From NCBI GenBank assembly GCA_031841125.1, contig CM063109.1, forward strand, positions 12,314,321 to 12,378,320: DNA of 64,000 nt, in the 5' to 3' direction. Of the stretch, positions 1-12,385 are shown piece by piece. Within the stretch, counting starts at the first letter, position 1; each line of letters opens with the position of its first letter. Made by a program: the position numbers and the translations under genes. The notes below the pieces were generated by a model, which saw only the letters and a list, made by a program, of their open reading frames with translations, was not told where the DNA came from and did no database searches. This DNA is from Acanthococcus lagerstroemiae (taxonomy: Eukaryota; Arthropoda; Insecta; Hemiptera; Eriococcidae).

Positions 1-147
1 TAGTTAAACTTTGAGGGTGGGTGTACACGGGAATCCAACTGAAAGGCATTGTCATCATAAATACCAACATAGTTGATTGAGACCAGCAATAATGTGCGTC
101 CTCTAATCCTCCGAGTAGAATTTAAATACGAGTGAAAAAACCGGTGA

Positions 148-2795
148 ATGGAGACAGTTGTTCAGCAGAGATTGAACTCCGGTTTAAGCAGTTTCCGGCG
201 TGAAAGGTAACAAATTCAAGATTTTTATCGAATACATTTCGATTGTTGCAGAATATATGGTTTTCGAAAGCGACAAGTCTGAGAGCTTAGTACGTTGTTA
301 CCAATCTTCCCGAGAGCCGAGTCCAGGAGCGGATTGACCCTTTCTGGCGTAGGAACCAAGATCAAAACTGGCACCATCAGCGAGCTTTACGCCGATCATG
401 CGAGGCACTATACCGCCCTACGTTTGAGTTGATGGCGCTCGTTTCTTCTCCACGCCCTAAGCAAATGCGGTGTTAATCCGCCCCTGGCCGAGTCCTAGAG
501 GTGTGGCGGAAAGGTGAGGTAAACAGTTTTAAAGATTGCAAGCAAGTACCATTAGCGATCCTCAAAGGGTAGTTTCCGGGGCCAAGGATGCAGGGTCTGG
601 GAAGCCACCTTGGCATGCATGCATCGCCATACGCTTCACCAAGTGGGTAAGTACCATTAGCGGTGGTTGTAATAACTGGGAGAAGAAGTAGAGTCGAGCA
701 TTCCGTCAGCGTGGCTGGAAAATTCTCATACATTTTGACTGCCAAGACCACCCATAATATTCATAGAGCTTCGATGCCTCTGGACAAATAAAAGAGAACT
801 GGGGTAAAAGCGGTACAGTGTACTCACGAGCAGGTGAAACAAAAAATTTTGTGCATTTCCAAAACACTAAGTATTTCAACTTTTGAAAACTGGTATTTTG
901 GGGTCCCCACGGCAAAGGAACCCGGGAGAATTCTCCCCTTTGTCTTTTCCTATGCAGCCATAGAACAGTGTCAGTGCTATCAAATAAATATATTTAAATG
1001 TTAATGCTTTGGACCCATCTTCGTTTTTCATTTTCTATTCAGGCTGGCTTGAACACATGATTGCTTTCAAGATTCCCGAAAATGTATTAAATGCAAAAAG
1101 TCTTTCAGATATGGGTAAAGGTGCCTAATATCGACCAGTTCCTGAATCCGGTCACCAGCCGTTGTCGGCTCCTAATTCCTCGACTTCCGCGGAAAAATAT
1201 TTTTTATTCGCTTTTCACTGACCAATCGAATGAGACCGAAATCATCGCTCTAAAGCCAAAACTGGTGGAGATATTCGCAAAAAAAAAAGATTTTGAGATG
1301 TCCAAAAATTTTTCAAGGCGTGATTTCAAATGTTGATTATGTAAATATGGTTTATCCTAATTAAATGGGGTAAATTTTAACTAAAAGTGAATATTTCAAA
1401 TTATATTGGGGCTCGATTGATTTGGAGAACTAATTTCACGCAGGTATTTATAATTTTTTTTTTTGAAGTTTTTTTCAAAAAGTTCCCTAAATTTGACCAC
1501 CACCTGTTTTTATCATTTCATGAAGTTTTTTCATCTGTTTATATCCACTAGTGATGCGAAAGAATCGAAAAGTCGACAAAAATGGCCAGAAAAAGCAACG
1601 ACAGATGCTGTCAGATCGTCTCTATGCATATATGTCCATATCTGAGTGCTTGGGGGATAAGGTTCTAATCTGCATTTGCAGGGATGAAACCATTGTGAGA
1701 AGGGGTGCCCCCCCCCAATAATTTGGCATTCGGCAAAGTTTATTTATTTCACGATTAACTTGTTACTTTCATTAACTTTTGGGGTGGTCGATATTAGGTG
1801 CCTTTTTTTTCAATACCCAAATTTGGCACCTTTCAGAAAAAAATTCTGGAAAAATTGAAAAAAAACACTTGGGGTTGAAATTTTTGGGGGTAAAACTAGA
1901 ATACTTGGTCTACGTTTCGAGCCATCAACGACCTTTCTACGCGAATTTGGGGCTGAGTAATTCGAAAAACAAAAATGGTGGTCGATATTCGGTACTTTTA
2001 CCCTTATAGAATCTTCATTCCCAGATAAGCAAAAATCACAGTCCATCAGCAAAATGGTCAAGTGAGCTAATGTACTTACACACAGTTCGAGCCTAAGCAC
2101 AATACCAACCATTTCACCAAGATTTTCTCAAGTGAACTGAGCATTTTCCAATTCAAAGTTATTCGAGTATAACATTACTTTTGTTCAAACGAATGTAAGC
2201 GCATGCGACACAAGAACTAGATCAAAGTTATAAGTACATATTTGCAATATTGTTGCAGTTTTGAACATGCTTTAGGTATTAATTAGCGGTCGAATAATTA
2301 ATGCAATTTTCTCATCACTAACACTGCTCGTTGTAATTTATTGATGTACGGGAGCGACAGGGTTCATAAATAATGCATGACCGAAAAAAAAAAGAAAAAA
2401 AAATGAAACGTTTTCTTCTTACAATAGCTGATGTACTGTAAGTTATGGTTGTTCGAGCTTGCGTGTCATCTTCCCGTCATACACCTAGCACTTTTTCAAG
2501 CTTTTGTACATCCGTTCTATTACTATGAATTTTTAAGCCTATATAATTAAAAAATAGTTTTATATTGCCGGAAATGAAATGCTTTGAATGAAAAACTGAA
2601 GATCTACAACGTTCGTGTAGTTTTGAACTCCAGAAACGTGCGTGCAATTTCGAAAATATGATGGATCAAATCAACGGCTGTTTGCAGAACGAAACCGCGA
2701 ACGTTGGACAGTTTTTGGATAAAATGCAGAGCAAAGCCGACTACATAGCAATGAACGACTTGAAAGAAGTCACTCACGGGCAAAAAGGTAACTAA
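148..2795 (+). CDS. Possible two-exon small coiled-coil protein
   Basis: Possible exons are 148..206 and 2621..2795. The ATG at 148 directly follows an in-frame TGA, and exon 1 ends in a donor (AAAG/GTAACA) in phase 2. A tag/T acceptor before 2621 restores the frame, and a stop falls at 2793-2795 with an AATAAA at 2804-2809. The product would be about 77 aa, rich in Q, E, K, N and L, looking like a small amphipathic helix protein; I do not recognise a family. An alternative is that the second exon continues: a good donor (AAAAG/GTAACT) at 2788 in phase 1 would join in frame to an acceptor at 12430 of the synthetase gene. The acceptor at 2620 is weak. No transcript evidence is visible, so this is a hypothesis. 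Confidence 0.28.
324..486. mobile_element. hAT-type MITE with perfect 8-bp target duplication
   Basis: A 163-bp element begins CAGGAGCGGATT and ends AATCCGCCCCTG, which are near-perfect inverted termini. It is flanked on both sides by the identical octamer GCCGAGTC (316-323 and 487-494). Eight-bp duplications and CAGNGGCGGA termini are the known signature of hAT transposons. There is no coding capacity, so it is a non-autonomous miniature element. Confidence 0.85.
495..2620. other. No recognisable gene; AT-rich DNA
   Basis: Only short chance open frames are present. Positions 1684-1770 resemble the start of the dispersed repeat better preserved at 13371 and 28868 (shared words such as AATAATTTGGCA). 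Confidence 0.5.
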
Positions 2796-2809
2796 GCGTT
2801 CCGAATAAA

Positions 2810-5800
2810 CTTGAGCTATTGTCCTATAACTTCAGTACAATGTTTTAATCATGTTAAAAAGGACGATGGGTTTCAAATCAACACATATCCATAAGCCTTA
2901 ATAGCACACTAAAGTGGAGAACTCATCGGGGGCAGACAAGTATCAAAATAATGTTGAAACTTTTTTCGCTCTTATTGTTTTTCGGTTTTGGGAGGGGGTG
3001 GGGCTCTTCGAGGATTGCGGTAGCTAAGCCCCCAAGTCACCTATTCTCACACCTATGCATATATCTACCTAAAATGAAACACGTAGGCGTTATTCTAAAA
3101 GAAAATCCAAAACTTTTCACTTAGGACAGTTTTTCTATAACAGCAAAACACAGAAACGAGGAAGATCAACTAACCTCTGCAAACAAAGGTAGATAGTTGA
3201 GTTTGATAGCGCCTATTGTAAATCGATTTGATGAGCGATTACAATCTGTAGCTGTAGACAAAATTTAAGGAGCATCTGATGAAAGGTTAGATGGGCAACT
3301 TATATTGCCTCATCTATATGCTTCACAAGCAGATGATCAGATTTGAACACAGGATGAGCTCAAATGATTCGAGACAGCATCAAATTTATTCTGCTCATCA
3401 TTTTGAAATGGAAATTTGTACTCATTCACGCTCACCGCCCTTTCCATCTAAATTTTACACAGGAATACCTTTGTTAATTTCACGCGTTAATTCCATAAAT
3501 ATCAGGTTAGTATGTCAAGGGAAAGAAGAACAGGATAGTTGTCACTACAGAGGTTCTTAGCATTGTGGCATGTGACGAAATCAAGAAGAGTTCGTGGAAT
3601 AAGTTCATTGACTCAACTATTTATTTAGATAGGTCAATTTGGTGGCCGTTTCTGAACCTCTTGATCGTGTCTCCGAAGCCGAAAAAAACTATTACGTACT
3701 ATTCAATCATCAGGGAAATTCCGATAAATTAGCTGGGACATTTGTTCTTGGGACTGCATGCGCTCACCTTACTGTTACATACCTGATTTTTCCTTCAACA
3801 TCCGAAGATACGACATTCAAACATACAGGCCTTAGCTTCAGCTTTTAGACGCAAAAGTTATTTTAATCATTCAGTGATTAATACGAATAAATTTGGTTTA
3901 AGAGAAATTTCTATAGGATGAACCCAAATGTAGCAGTACATATTTTTAAAAAGTAATAATATTATTACCTGAACTGAGAACATTTCGAGTCCGAATCTGT
4001 GAAACTGAGTAAAACGGGAAGAGTGCGAAACGAGCCCGAGTAATCTGAAACAGAAAGAATAAAATATCATGAAATAAAACCGTAACAATTCAAATTAGTT
4101 ATTTTTACCATCAATAGCATACAGAGCATTGCCTGGAGTATGACTAGAGTACCCGCTAGAATATCTAAAATAAAGTTCACATGAGAAATATTAAATAGGT
4201 ATATGAATATACCAATTCCAAACAGTGTTTAGTCCATTTAATCAAAAATGCGATTTTAGCGACATCTGTTAGTCAAATGAGGAAATACGACCATATCAGA
4301 CTAGTGAAAACTACCTAATCTATCATTGTATATGTGTTCAAAGATCTGGCGTGTTCTAAACCCGTTTCTAAAAAGTGTTTTGTACTATTGAACCGTGAAC
4401 CTACACTTAAGTTCAATATGATAGTTTAGGGTTAATGGAACATTACTCAGGTGGAGGAGAGAACTATAATACATCGACTTATTTCATGATTAGAGGATAA
4501 AACACTTAACGAAACGTTCCACGGTATTTCGTGATGTAATTTACAATTTTACGGACGTAAAGTTGATCTGTCCTCACCTAACTAGAAGATAAAATAAGGA
4601 TCTGGATATTCTCCTATCCTCATTCCCGATATATTCATCCTTCCTAATTTTTAAAAATAGGATACATCTGAACATTGCGAATTGCAGAGATCAACAAGCA
4701 CTAAGCTCATTTTATAAAATGATGGACTGAGTTTTAATATGTATTTTCAATGAAGCTGTTGTATTGCCTGACCTAACAGAACATCAGTTTTCTTCCGTTA
4801 TAATCGCATTTGCCATGTTCGTTTCTTCTATAATCTTACACCGACCTTACCAAGTCATTAGCCCCTTTAAAATTTTCTTTCAAAGTCTACTTCACGACCA
4901 AGGAAATAAGTAACTGCTTGATCAGACTAATTCATTCTAATGGGTGCACTTTGCTCGACGTTCTGCAATATGGTTGTTCAGCCGCTCTGTTTTAATCGAC
5001 GAGTATTATTCTTATTAATATTCATAATGCTTCCACGCGTTCATAAATACGAACTATAGTCACCTCTATCTAATCTAAAATACTTTAAAATAGTCCACAT
5101 ACATAATTCAAACATGAAGAAACCTAATGTATTTCTCTCATTTTCGTCAACCTAAATCCTCTACCCAAAGACCTTCTATTTCTTAGAAAACAAACGATTT
5201 TATCGTGACCATGGTCTATTAAAAAACCGAATTAGGTAGACGAACATTGGATTCAAAGCAAAGGGCCCCGGCGGAAAACATCGGGTAAAAGAAAAAGGGG
5301 AAAACATAACACCTCTAATTTGTTTTAGGGTTAGAAAATCGAACATAACGCATCTTTTTTCAGATAAAAAAGACGAACCTACATTTTCCACACGTAAGCT
5401 AAGGTATCCCTCTGTAGCTGAGTATTCACAGAATTAATAAGTATTTAACCATTTCAGACGGTAATTAATTAATTATTTACTACCCCCGAGCCACCTGAAG
5501 AAATGATGGTTCAAAATACTAAAAATCTGAAGGCTTTTTGAGGGGAAGGGACGGCATTTCCCATGATAGGCCCTGGGGTGTTTTCGCCTCAAGTTTGGCG
5601 TTGTTAGCTTGCCGAGGGCCAGCGGTATTTTTTTAAAATAAGGGATGAGAGCAGTAAATGTGGCTGCACGCTTAAATCCGCCATTGCAGTAGGCTCAGTT
5701 CATAAATCAATTCAGAGTTCGGTGAAACCGAGGTCTCAGTTTAAGTACTTACAAGAACAGTACAACTTGTACCAAAATTGTTGTGCGAACTGATATTCCT

Positions 5801-7095
5801 CAAGCCTCGAAGTACGGAATCAATAAATTAATAATATTCATGACAGAAGCAACTTGACTATAACTAAACCATCAAGCAAAATGTTCTAGAAAAAGATCTT
5901 AACCCAAGAACAATATACTTAAAATACCCACGTGTAGCCTTTAGATCCCAGTCCCCTATTCCATCATGCTCTTCAATTGACTCATATCAGCAGTGCAGGT
6001 CAAGTATTTGGCTTCCTCTAGGCAAAATTACTGTCCATTCTGCCCCCATCCACGGTTTTGAGTACGCTCCTGGAGAAGGGGTTAAACGAAACTGGAGATA
6101 TAATAATAAAAACGAGAACTCGCGGCGCTTGGACATTTCTCGCATAACAGCGTCCAGCTATGTGCAGCATTTTACCCTACCCTTTGAATTAGCATAAAAA
6201 TATTAAGTATGTAAATGTAATACCAAAAAGTACAGAGACAATACTGATAAATAGGAATTCCAAAAATATGCTCTGAAAAGGGGTCAAATATGCGCTTATA
6301 ATATATGCTTTTATTTTCGTCAAATATGCTAAAATATTCCCCAAAAATCCTGATATATGCCAAAATATTCTCTATCAAATTGATAATATGGGTATCATTT
6401 TGGAAGGGAAATCAAGAGATGACAGATATACAAAAGAAAAAGGTCCTAAAGTAATCGTGCAAAAAGTCTTTTTTCGCAGGCGAACACTGAATACATTTGA
6501 CAGAGTGTTTTACATAAGCGTAAAATTCTGCGGAAAAAAATTTTTGGTTTGTAAAAAAATTGCAGTTGTTGCAGTTTCATCTTCTTAGAAGACAAAAATA
6601 GTAAAATATCGAAAAAAATTGGAAATATTCCGCAAAAATTGTGGGGATTGACCAAGTATTCTTGAATATGCTCGAGAAAAACAGAAAATATTCCAAAACA
6701 TGCTTGTATCCACAAAATATGCCAATGTATATGCTCGATCAAGGGTGGTTCATTCTTCTTGAAATTTTATGAATCACAAAAATAACATGGATTACTTATC
6801 TATTTCAACAGAAAGAAACATGCAAAAGCATATTTTTGGAATCCCTACTGATAAATAGGATGATCAATATTTTCCAGAAAATACGAAAACAAATAGTGTC
6901 AAATAACAAAAAAAAAAAAAAAAAAAAATTAAAAATTAAGGAAAAAACTGTTTAATTGAAAAAGAAAAATACTTGCAATGGGTATTGACCAGGCTCGTAG
7001 CCAGAGGAGTGCTATGGGGTGCTGAGCACCCTATAGCGCTTGCCCGAGCCCCCCCCCCCCCGTAGAATTTCATGAATAAAAATAACGAATTCCTT
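2810..7095. other. No supported gene; AT-rich DNA with scattered repeat debris
   Basis: Open frames are short, with no recognisable protein motif. An A tract lies at 6910-6927. Positions 6988-7060 (CCAGGCTCGTAGCCAG, then a C-run) look like one end of a hAT-type MITE, but I cannot place its partner. Confidence 0.5.
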
Positions 7096-7365
7096 CCCGT
7101 TGAAGATTTTCCCACTAAAAACATGAAAATCTAGTTGCGCTGCGTACACACGTATTAGAGTGGAAATGCCACTACGACCTTTTGTCTTTTCAAAGAAAAC
7201 GCACGCGCATGGAATGCGAATGTCAGTGGCGCTACGCCGACGACGTATCTTTACTACCACTCTTGCATCTAACCCCGTTTTATATACAGAGCTCATCAAT
7301 GTAGTAGTGGAAGTGGTTTTCCGAATGCGTTCCACTTGGATACGCACTTCATAATCTTCAACGGG
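7096..7365. mobile_element. MITE with CCCGTTGAAGATT termini (family copy 1)
   Basis: A 270-bp element starts CCCGTTGAAGATT and ends AATCTTCAACGGG. Its interior shares long words with 55403-55743 (TACATTGATGAGCTC, ACCACTTCCACT) and, inverted, with 61385-61846 (GGAATGCG, GTGGAAATGCCACTACGACC). It has no coding capacity. CCC...GGG ends with T-rich flanks would suit a piggyBac-like origin, but no clean TTAA duplication is visible. Confidence 0.7.
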
Positions 7366-7493
7366 TTATAGGTATATTTTTCTCGCTAGTTTGGTTCAAA
7401 ACTTTTCTTTCCCCTATATTTTAATGTTTACAAACTTGGCAACACTGATTTTGCTTTGAAAGATGGACGAATCGTGTGTTTGTCATTCTTTAT

Positions 7494-7569
7494 ATGTGAC
7501 GTGTCATAATAAAAGGGCCTGAGTATCTATCCAGCAGTTTCAGACACAGGCCTTTTTCTTGTGTCACAT
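7494..7569. repeat. Short foldback (ATGTGAC...GTCACAT)
   Basis: The left arm ATGTGACGTGTC...AAAAGGGCCTG pairs with the right arm CAGGCCTTTTTCTTGTGTCACAT. A second copy of this small hairpin family lies at 60018-60085 with the same arm words. Confidence 0.6.
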
Positions 7570-10167
7570 TACAATATTCACAAACACAGTGCGAAGGCTC
7601 TCGATCCAGTTCACATTGAATATCGATGGCTAAATGCCTGAATGGCTGTTTGAAGAACTGATAACTTGATAAGTCCACAGAAATAGAATTTATTTGCTTC
7701 CAAAAGTTCGAAAATTTGATCGTTGTACAAGTGTTAATATTTTTTCACACGATATATATAATATAATTATTTAAAAAAAAATTAACTTAAATTTAATTGA
7801 AACAGATAATAATTTAATTTTACCATTCAATAATTAAATTTTAATAACTACAAATTCCTTAGATGTAATTCACTCTTGAACAATTCCATCCATTAATATT
7901 AAAATAGATGCTCTCCCTAATCAATTAAATAATTTTATTATATTCAATTTTTTTTAAAAAGGTTGTCGGTAAGTTGAATCACCAGTTTTGATTACGAATT
8001 TTGAGACTAAATTCAATGTTCTTATTGTAACACTGTAAATTTGCTATTTTTCTTCCCGAATGTTTGGCTTATATATTTTAAACATAATGGATAAGTGACT
8101 GAAAAAATTTACGGTAAAATCCACAAAATGTGACGATAAAGATTCGACACCAATTTCTTCGAATTCGAGCCTGAACACAACGAACCTCCAGTTTCATCAA
8201 CGGATTCGAATGTACAGCCCAGCTGTTCTACTCATAATTCAGTGGCGAAGCCAGGATTTTCCCAAGGAGAGAGGAGCAGAGTAAGATTTTTAAGGGAGAA
8301 AAGGTCAAAAATTGGGTATTTTTTAAAACTTGCAAATATTAGAGAACTATTTTTATAAAAATAAAGGTAAAATTACTGCTCGTGGGAAAATTTTTCGAAA
8401 AAACTTGTTTTGAAGGCGAAAAAATGCTCATTTTTGCGTATTTTACATTCAATTTCAGATGCCTTGAGGGCATTAGCCTCCTTCGTCCCCTGGCTACACT
8501 GCTGCCTCGTAGAAATCTTCACATTATATACTATGTGTATCCTCAAGCCCCCCCCCCCCCCGGTAAACAATCAGCAGCTCCTATTGCAGATGGTTGGCTA
8601 CGGGCCTGGTATTGACTACAGAAAATTGGTTCCCTGATTCCCCCTTCATTGGTCGATTTTATTTCACGTCAAAACCAGATAGCCACAGGAACACGGTACA
8701 CTACGCATTAAAATTTCAGCTTCACAGCTGCAACACAACTCTCACTGTCGTAGCTCAAATAATCAAAGAAATAAATGAAGATTGAATTAATAAAACTTAA
8801 ACGAATAAAACAGTACTGATAAAGTAAAAAAATAATGTTCCTCAAAAAATAAAGAAAAACGGAAAAAATCCAGCTCCGAGCACTATCGTCCTAACCAAGA
8901 AGTCATAACGCCTTCTATTTAATACAGCCAATATTTGCTATACATATACCGGTGGATTTGTATGTATTATAAACCGAAAACAAATTTAGTTTGCATTTGC
9001 ACCCACCCCCTTCCACAGTGCAAGTCAAATTGATGAAGAATGGACACACTGCATGATCTAAATATTACAAGGAACATATCTGCACAGAACATAGTCCTCC
9101 ATAGAGATGTAATTTCACTGACCAAATATTGAGTAGGTAGGCCTCACGACCCCATAAATGTCAAAATCACGTGAATTTTTGAATGTATGTTAGCGGCAAA
9201 TTATCGGATACGCAGTGTGAAAACGGTCAATTTATAAAATGACTCACAAAAGGCAAGTCGTTTCATAAAGCGACTAAACCCATTTCGGCAATAGAGGGTG
9301 TCTCTTTGGCAATGACCCACCCTTCCACTTGGTTAGCAGGCAACCAACCTCGACACTATGTAGATATGTTTGCATACTCGTGCTTTTGAAGGGGCTGAGT
9401 TACGTTCAGATTTTGAAACTTTTTCTATCTTTGATTTTTTTTCTTCTTCTCACGACTGGAGATAGATAGAAAAATGGTACCAGTAGGTAATAGTAGAGGG
9501 CAGTTGCGGTAACCACAGAAAGAAATGGTCGGAAACGGTTCAACAGATGTTCATAAATCAATTTTAGTACAAATTATAGCCGAAAATCTTCACTTTTTTT
9601 CAAATTCCCGTGAAACTTGCCCTCTATTAAGCTACTGGTTTTTTAATTTGCAATAGATTCTACATTAAATTTCCCATAAAAAGGTCATGGGAAATTTCCT
9701 TGTATTTGGATTAGAACTGCTCAAAATGGAGTTCGAGATATCCCCGTTACGAATTATTACTTTTTAACACAGATGCACAGACCTTAATCATCTTCTTCAG
9801 CTACTTTACCACTTCCCAGAATTATATTTTTTACGGGGCTTATTCACCTCCCTCCTTTCATATATTTACCCCATATTTATTATTGAGGCCCATGCAATGA
9901 GGGGGCGGGGTTCCAGTGTTTTGTAAGGTTTATGGGTATCCAATAATTGGTTCCAAAGGTCGGTAAATTCGCGTTTGGTAACATTTTGGCCATATTCTCC
10001 GAACTAAGCAATGAGGACATTTCGACTTATTTTTGAATACTCACACCTACTTTTCTGACTTGTGAACCTTCCATTTCGTTTTATGTTTTGACTTTAATTT
10101 TAAATTGTCCATTTTATTGAAATTTTGTAATTAGACAGTTCGCCAGACACCTGTTCGTCATTTTAAA
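7570..10167. other. No supported gene
   Basis: AT-rich sequence with short chance open frames. Positions 8241-8620 start CAGTGGCGAAGCCAG and end near GGTTGGCTACGGGCCTGG with a C-run between, probably a decayed hAT-type MITE; no clear target duplication was found. Confidence 0.45.
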
Positions 10168-10169
10168 TA

Positions 10170-10653
10170 CAGTGGAACTTCCATATAACGAACCTCCAAG
10201 GGGACAAAGAAATACTACGTTACATAAAAACTTCGTTGTACAGAAATTTTTTTTTTTTTTTTTAAATTACAGTTCATATGTATGTAGATGTACAGTACTG
10301 TAAGGTAGACTTTATGTATACTGTATGAAAATAATAAGGGGTATAATTAATTAGGTGGGATGCACACGAGAAACTGAGGGCTTTTAATGAAAAGAAATGC
10401 CCACTTGTACGTATGTATAGTGCAGTTCTCATTATCATTTTCGTCAAGCGTAAAATTACCAGAAAGTACGGTTTATGGTTTCAATGTGATTCAAGCATTC
10501 GAGCTGCTGAACGGTGAAAAAAAGTTCGTTATATAGAAATTTTCTTTCGTTATAAAGAAACGTTTATGAATGGAAATTCCAAGGGACCAGCAAAAAAGTT
10601 CGTTTTATAGAAAATTTCGTTGTATAAAAGTTTGTTATAGGGAAGTTCCACTG
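10170..10653. mobile_element. pogo/Tigger-like MITE with TA duplication
   Basis: The element begins CAGTGGAACTTCC and ends GGAAGTTCCACTG, flanked by TA on each side (10168-10169 and 10654-10655). The sub-terminal words ATATAACGAAC and GTTCGTTATATAG recur, as is typical of pogo/Tigger (Tc1-mariner superfamily) elements. No transposase frame is present, so it is a non-autonomous derivative. Confidence 0.85.
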
Positions 10654-10655
10654 TA

Positions 10656-12385
10656 TTTCCTAGGCCGATAGTGAATGTTTCTATAATTTGCCTAAAATCC
10701 CAATCCCGATGCACAAAATCCCACAAGTGACCCGAGTAACTAAAGGGGAAACAAGGGTAATCTGAGAGTAATTCGAGGGTAACAAATGGTATTTTTTCCG
10801 CGGATAACTGGGTAACTAGAGGGTAACTGATTTTACTGCATGCCTAGTCACTGCACAAAATGTCTGAATTTCACAATTTGCCGCTAACATGTACAAGAAT
10901 AATAATTATTGACATTTGTAAGTCTCAAAAAAAAAAATTACTCCTTGTTGTCAAAAGTTTGGCAAGACTTGAGTTTGTGAGATAAAATTTTTCAAGGAAA
11001 CTCGATTTTATGTACATTTCAAAACGCATGTTTTGGTCCCACACCCCTCCACCGGAATGGTTCGATTAAGCACATTTACAAACCAGGCCTTCGTTTTATT
11101 TTTGTGGATAACATGAAAATTTCAGCTTCCTAACATAATTACAGGTTTTCTTATTGCCGACCGCACCTTGGTGGATCAAAAGAAAATAATAGTAATAAGG
11201 CTACACTTCATTTGCCACGAGAAAATAAAAATAATAAAAATAAAGAAATATTGGGAACATAAGGCAACATTTCATTCGCCTATAAAAAGAAATAAATAAT
11301 AATTAAATTATACCCAAAAAGTGTTTTTATAAAAGCGATAGTACAGTCTTACGTCCATCTCGAATCATAACTGAATCCCGTCCACAACTAATTACCAGTT
11401 TTCCCACACAAAGTTTGCCCCCTTCTGAGATTTTGCCGCTCAGGGCGATTGCTCTATCTGTCTGTAGGTAAATCTAGCACTGCAGAGCAGAATTCTTCCA
11501 CACGAGAGCCTCATAACTAGGGTCAAATTAAGCTAGTAAAATTACATAAATAAAAGACAAACGCAAACATAAACGACTGAACAAACAACAGAAATTAGTC
11601 CCTGACCTCAATATACGGCAGTAAAAGGAGTCTGAAATCGGTAAAATCAAAGTTGAGGTTTCGTAGGCCCCCGAAATAGCATATGATGTTCTGACATATG
11701 TATTTCGAAGTCTTTCCTTGCAAAATCAAGGTTTCCCTCGTCAAATGGACACTTTAAGTACCTTTTCCAATAACATGTTTCATATCATGCGTTTGCAAAA
11801 AGAGGAAGAAGGTACATTACACGAATCTTCAACCGATTTTGACTCTCTTCTCCACCCATCACAAAGAGGAGTGACTCCAGTTTTCACTGCAATCATATCT
11901 CATTGTCACGTTTTTCATTCTCATTCTGTATGGAATGTTATTTATGAAAACTTTATAACCTGAATTTTAGCGAAAGTTTTCATCTCTTCGGCATCGAGTT
12001 CTCTATCTCATACATCAAGTTTTCAAGGATATTGGGTACAAAATTCAGAACAAATACCGCGTTGGTTGGCTCAGCCAGTGAGAACTTTATTTAAACAAAA
12101 TCTGCCTGCTCTACATCAAATTATCTTTGGTATAAAGAAAATTTAATGGACTACGTGTTTTCTGAAAAATCAGTCTTGTGTGAAATAATTTACCGTCTTT
12201 TCAGTACTCGTTTTCGTTGTTTTTCGATGCGTAATTTCCGTGACTTCGTTTCATTCAAATTTCTTCAGAATCCGTGCCGATGATAGTTAATTTCCTGCCA
12301 ACACACTTAGCAAGCTACACGAGTTTTAAATGCCTTTTCAGTAAAAAAATGAAGCAAATTTTCCTCCCGTAATTCATTTCCTTAT
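10656..12385. other. No supported gene upstream of the synthetase
   Basis: AT-rich sequence. An 81-codon frame at 11718-11963 has no recognisable features. The promoter and any 5' non-coding exons of the synthetase may lie here or farther upstream, but I cannot identify them. Confidence 0.4.
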
